DNA of 64,000 nucleotides from G963665215 sp963665215 (GTDB lineage: Bacteria > Chloroflexota > Dehalococcoidia > Lucifugimonadales > CAUZJF01). This document shows, in pieces, positions 61,094 to 64,000 of the stretch. The stretch is taken from contig CAXXWW010000017.1 of NCBI GenBank assembly GCA_963665215.2, positions 558,001 through 622,000 on the forward strand. The letters are read 5' to 3'. The translations under genes were made by a program, and so were the position numbers. Each line of letters begins with the position of its first letter. Within the stretch, counting starts at the first letter, position 1. Below the pieces are notes generated by a model that saw only the letters and a list, made by a program, of their open reading frames with translations, made no database searches and was not told the DNA's origin.

Positions 61094-61723
61094 CTACCTG
61101 GAGTAGAATTCGACTATGAGTCGCGCGTCGATTCCCGTATTTATCTCTGACATGTCGGGCAAAGATTCCACATGGCCCGTCAAATTGGCCTCGTCCAGCT
61201 TGAGCCAGGCCGGCACGGGTCGTTTGGGGAGTCCTTCCGTCAGGACCTGGATGAACTCCGAGGCGGACCCGTTCGATCGCTTCCAGGTAATGGTGTCACC
61301 CGGCTTGACCTGGAAGGAGGGTATGTCTGCTCGCCTGTTGTTGACCAGGAAATGGCCGTGATTTACGAGCTGCCGTCCCTGGCGCCGCGAGTCCACAAAT
61401 GACAGCCTGTACACCACATTGTCCAGCCGCCTCTCCAGTAGCTGGATGAGGATGTCCCCCGTGATGCCAGGCTGGCCGCGGGCGGCCTCGAAGTACCGAC
61501 GGAACTGCCGTTCGAGGACTCCGTAGCTGAACCTGGCCTTCTGCTTTTCTTTCAACTGGATAGCCCAATCCGAGGGCCGTCTCCTGCGAGGTATCTGCTC
61601 CCCGGGTGGGCGTTTCCGCCGATCGACCGCGCACTTGGGCGTGTAGCAGCGCTCTCCTTTTAGGAATAGCTTCTCCCCTATGCGGCGGCATTGGCGACAG
61701 ACCGGGTCTATGTAGCGTGCCAT
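61094..61723 (-). CDS. rpsD: 30S ribosomal protein S4
   Basis: 209 aa, usual length. N-terminal zinc-type Cys motif (VCRQCRRIGEKLFLKGERCY then TPKC), S4 RNA-binding domain RRLDNVVYRLSFVDSRRQGR, QLVNHGHFLVNNRR. Binds 16S rRNA early in assembly and regulates alpha operons in many bacteria. Separated from rpsK by the membrane protein gene. Confidence 0.96.
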   Translation of the reverse strand: MARYIDPVCRQCRRIGEKLFLKGERCYTPKCAVDRRKRPPGEQIPRRRRPSDWAIQLKEKQKARFSYGVLERQFRRYFEAARGQPGITGDILIQLLERRLDNVVYRLSFVDSRRQGRQLVNHGHFLVNNRRADIPSFQVKPGDTITWKRSNGSASEFIQVLTEGLPKRPVPAWLKLDEANLTGHVESLPDMSEINTGIDARLIVEFYSR

Positions 61724-61816
61724 TCTATTTCCTTAACCAAATGTCCTCACATATTCTGCCACAGCGTTTGGGCAATCTGGCGACGGTACAAGGCGGTGCG
61801 CCGCCTCGCCCAGGGT

Positions 61817-62668
61817 TCACGCCGCGGCGATCCCCATTTCCCGCGATAACGTGGCGAAGTCGTACTCCTCATTCCTGACCCTCAGGTCGTAATACAATAG
61901 TGTCCCGCCTATGAACAGCACTGGTAGCACCGTTATCCTCACTGCTGAGTCAGCAAGGAGCAATAGCACCTCGCTTACCGCCGACCCCTGGGCGAACCCT
62001 GGCACACCTAAGGCGATGAAAAAAAAGGGGATGCTCACCAGCACGGCCAGGCCAAACCCCACGAGCCCCAGTACCAACGTCATCCCAAACACCCTCCACC
62101 AGTTCCTCAGCACCAGCGTGGCGCTGCGTCTCAGTGCGCCAAGGTCCTTGCGGCCTTCAACGATCATGGCTTGGACCGACATTGACCAGTAAATGAAAAT
62201 CGCGATTGAGCCCACCATAAGCAGGAAGGCAAGCATCAGCACAACGGTCTGGTCGGAGACCGATAGCGGCACAAGGAAAATTGCAAAGGCAGCCGCGACG
62301 GCGAGCGTCAGTACCCACAGTGACCTCACCCGCAACCAAGCCTTGGTATAGCAGCTACGAATCGCTATCTCCCCCGTGACGTACTGCTGTCCGACCGCGA
62401 AAACCGCCGCACCATAAGCGAATAGGCTCCCGAAGACACCTATGAGAAAAGCCGCTATTAATGTCAGCGCGTTCCAGACAAAAGAACCCCCTCCTACATG
62501 CTCGAGTATGACCAGAGTCGACACGCTGACGGGCAACTGGACGACCGCGACCAGCCCAATGAACCCCCTGAAATGCCTTCCGAATATGAAGAATGTCTCG
62601 TCCAGCAGCGCTGCGAGGTTGCGTGGAGGTAGCGTCGACGAATGGCTGTCCAATTCAAAACCCCTCAA
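61817..62668 (-). CDS. integral membrane protein inside the ribosomal operon
   Basis: 283 aa, about six hydrophobic segments (for example LIAAFLIGVFGSLFAYGAAV, VLTLAVAAAFAIFLVPLSVS, VLMLAFLLMVGSIAIFIYWS), with no catalytic motif. Resembles the DUF975/glycerophosphodiester-phosphodiesterase membrane-domain type (a cytosolic N-terminus PPRNLAALLDETFFIFGRHF is typical). No relation to translation is evident. It lies between rpsK and rpsD, same strand, 12 bp from rpsK, so it is transcribed with them. Unusual placement. Confidence 0.75.
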   Translation of the reverse strand: MRGFELDSHSSTLPPRNLAALLDETFFIFGRHFRGFIGLVAVVQLPVSVSTLVILEHVGGGSFVWNALTLIAAFLIGVFGSLFAYGAAVFAVGQQYVTGEIAIRSCYTKAWLRVRSLWVLTLAVAAAFAIFLVPLSVSDQTVVLMLAFLLMVGSIAIFIYWSMSVQAMIVEGRKDLGALRRSATLVLRNWWRVFGMTLVLGLVGFGLAVLVSIPFFFIALGVPGFAQGSAVSEVLLLLADSAVRITVLPVLFIGGTLLYYDLRVRNEEYDFATLSREMGIAAA

Positions 62669-62680
62669 CTGAAACGGCGG

Positions 62681-63067
62681 CTACACACGCCTGCGCTTCG
62701 GCGGACGGCAGCCGTTGTGCGGAGCGGGAGTCACGTCACGTATGCTGGTGACGAACAGGCCTGAGGCCTGCAACGCCCGTATGGCGGCCTCTCTCCCGGG
62801 ACCTGGGCCCCTGACGAACACCTCCACCTGACGTAGCCCATGGTCCATTCCCTTTCGGGCGGCGTTTTCGCCGGCCCTCTGAGCGGCGAAGGCGGTAGAC
62901 TTGCGGGACCCCTTAAAACCCATCGTGCCCGCGCTGCCCCACGCGATTACGTTTCCCTGGGGGTCGGTCAGAGTAATCAGCGTATTGTTAAATGTGGACT
63001 GAATGTAGGCACGTCCAACTGGGACGGATTTTCGTTCCCGTCGCCTGGTTCGTGGCTTTCGCGGCAT
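62681..63067 (-). CDS. rpsK: 30S ribosomal protein S11
   Basis: 128 aa. VGRAYIQSTFNNTLITLTDP then GNVIAWGSAGTMGFKGSRKS, AAQRAGENAARKGMDHGLRQ and VTPAPHNGCRPPKRRRV. Normal length. Follows rpsM after 36 bp. Confidence 0.96.
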   Translation of the reverse strand: MPRKPRTRRRERKSVPVGRAYIQSTFNNTLITLTDPQGNVIAWGSAGTMGFKGSRKSTAFAAQRAGENAARKGMDHGLRQVEVFVRGPGPGREAAIRALQASGLFVTSIRDVTPAPHNGCRPPKRRRV

Positions 63068-63103
63068 CTCCCTCGCCTCCCCTGGATCTCGATAGCGGGT
63101 TTC

Positions 63104-63487
63104 TTACTTTTTCGTCACGGTATGGCGGCGCCCGGCCACCGGAATCTTCCGGCCCCGCTTGGCTCGCGCGTTGGTGCGGGTCCGTTGCCCCCGGACCGGC
63201 AGCCCGCGCCGGTGGCGCAAGCCGCGATAGCTGCCGATGTCGATCAGGCGCCTGATATTCATGTTCAGCTCTCGCCGCAGATCGCCCTCGACCTTTTTCT
63301 CGCGGTCGATGACGTCCCTGATGCGGCTTAGCTCCGCTTCGCTCAGGTCTTTGACGTGCGGGTTCTCCTCTACACCGGCTTTGCGCGCTACGTCTTTGGC
63401 CTGGAACGGACCTATGCCGTATATATCGCGAAGGGAGACCTCTACACGTTTGTTGTCGGGGATGTTCACGCCAGAAACGATCGCCAT
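63104..63487 (-). CDS. rpsM: 30S ribosomal protein S13
   Basis: 127 aa. VNIPDNKRVEVSLRDIYGIG start, IRRLIDIGSYRGLRHRRGLP, VRGQRTRTNARAKRG and a Lys/Arg tail. Complete, usual length. Confidence 0.96.
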   Translation of the reverse strand: MAIVSGVNIPDNKRVEVSLRDIYGIGPFQAKDVARKAGVEENPHVKDLSEAELSRIRDVIDREKKVEGDLRRELNMNIRRLIDIGSYRGLRHRRGLPVRGQRTRTNARAKRGRKIPVAGRRHTVTKK

Positions 63488-63519
63488 TCTTTCCTCCAGC
63501 TCAGAAGCGCAGCAGCAAC

Positions 63520-63633
63520 CTAGCCCTGTCTCTGTTTATGCCTGAGATTCTCGCAAATTACCAGAACGCGCCCATGGCGCCTTATCACCCGGCACTTGGC
63601 GCATCGTGGCTTCACCGACGCGGACACCTTCAT
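63520..63633 (-). CDS. rpmJ: 50S ribosomal protein L36
   Basis: 37 aa: MKVSASVKPRCAKCRVIRRH then GRVLVICENLRHKQRQG. The zinc ligands C-x2-C, C and H are all present. ATG 63633 chosen over the longer ORF, since L36 is 37 residues in nearly all bacteria; GGAAGAGC lies just before it. Confidence 0.95.
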   Translation of the reverse strand: MKVSASVKPRCAKCRVIRRHGRVLVICENLRHKQRQG

Positions 63634-63694
63634 TGCTCTTCCACCCTTATTCGCGCCATACTCGTTGGCGCCTTTCTGTGCGGCGCCTGTGCGG

Positions 63695-63913
63695 CTATCT
63701 GAACCGGTAGGTGATCCGGCCACGGCTGAGATCGTACGGCGAAAGCTGTACCAGCACTCTGTCCCCTGGTAGCACCCGAATGTAGTTGAGCCGGAGCTTG
63801 CCGCCTATATACGCCAGCACCTTGTGACCGTTCGCCAACTCCACCCTGAAGGTCGCGTTCCGCAGCGACTCGGTCACCTTCCCCTCAACCTCTATCGCTT
63901 CCTTTTTTGCCAT
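63695..63913 (-). CDS. infA: translation initiation factor IF-1
   Basis: 72 aa, the standard length, single OB fold: AIEVEGKVTESLRNATFRVE then NGHKVLAYIGGKLRLNYIRV and LPGDRVLVQLSPYDLSRGRI. First small gene after map, as usual. Confidence 0.96.
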   Translation of the reverse strand: MAKKEAIEVEGKVTESLRNATFRVELANGHKVLAYIGGKLRLNYIRVLPGDRVLVQLSPYDLSRGRITYRFR

Positions 63914-63933
63914 CCAGCTTCCTTACCGGTCGT

Positions 63934-64000
63934 TCAAATTGCGGTGAGGACCTCGGTGCCACTTGCCGTGATCGCGATAGTGTCCTCGAAATGGGCGGAC
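63934..64000 (-). CDS. map: methionine aminopeptidase, C-terminal 22 codons (cut by window end)
   Basis: The last frame reads SAHFEDTIAITASGTEVLTA then I and stop. AHFE-T-AIT-x-GxEVLT is the C-terminal signature of type I methionine aminopeptidase, with the last metal-ligand Glu in HFEDT. Position just before infA is standard. Confidence 0.85.
   Translation of the reverse strand, partial: SAHFEDTIAITASGTEVLTAI

Overview
The window looks like a piece of a Chloroflexota chromosome, most likely a SAR202/Dehalococcoidia-type lineage. This is an inference from content, not from a marker search. Reasons: high G+C, secreted proteins with Thr-Pro linkers, an ABC/MFS and catabolic gene set rich in Gfo/Idh/MocA dehydrogenases, enolase-superfamily and sulfatase/sialidase-like proteins, and a conserved infA-rpmJ-rpsM-rpsK-rpsD-rpoA-rplQ-truA-rplM-rpsI block.

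Layout. 1-7.2 kb is mobile-element territory: the 3' part of an IS630 transposase, a phosphotriesterase remnant butted against an orphan HlyD-type adaptor, and an IS1380-family transposase gene split by a second IS1380-family element (called ISa here) with a 256-bp direct duplication on both sides. 7.6-14.6 kb carries ordinary accessory genes: a molybdenum hydroxylase large subunit, a small XRE regulator, a repeat lipoprotein, an HD hydrolase, an aldo/keto reductase and a cupin. 14.7-36.8 kb is a catabolic region: a PmoA-family protein, three Gfo/Idh/MocA oxidoreductases, two sugar-phosphate isomerase-like TIM barrels, an MFS transporter, an enolase-superfamily dehydratase, two sialidase-like propellers, an uncharacterised TIM-barrel-type protein, an SMP-30 lactonase and a sulfatase. 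Decayed fragments of an enolase, a sialidase, an APH-like kinase and two TPR proteins lie among them.

37.8-53.4 kb is dominated by insertion sequences. Three copies of a 1368-1369-bp IS256-family element (ISc) and two more copies of the 1719-bp ISa have broken a subtilase gene (hit twice) and a MetE-like gene, and lie next to an oligopeptide ABC ATPase pair and a gene for a His-rich 12-residue repeat protein. A TPP enzyme follows. From 53.4 kb the chromosome looks stable: cinA with a degenerate amidohydrolase domain, a candidate structured small RNA with its own promoter and terminator, an HTH-ClpN-ClpN fusion coupled to a VOC protein, an HpaI-type aldolase, then the minus-strand ribosomal operon from map to rpsI, closed by a terminator. 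An integral membrane protein gene sits inside that operon, and the rplM tail is frameshifted.

No CRISPR array, tRNA or rRNA gene was recognised. The most unusual signals are the 256-bp duplication around ISa, the candidate RNA at 54.80-54.96 kb, the His-rich tandem-repeat protein, and the HTH-ClpN fusion with repeated CTAGAC boxes upstream.
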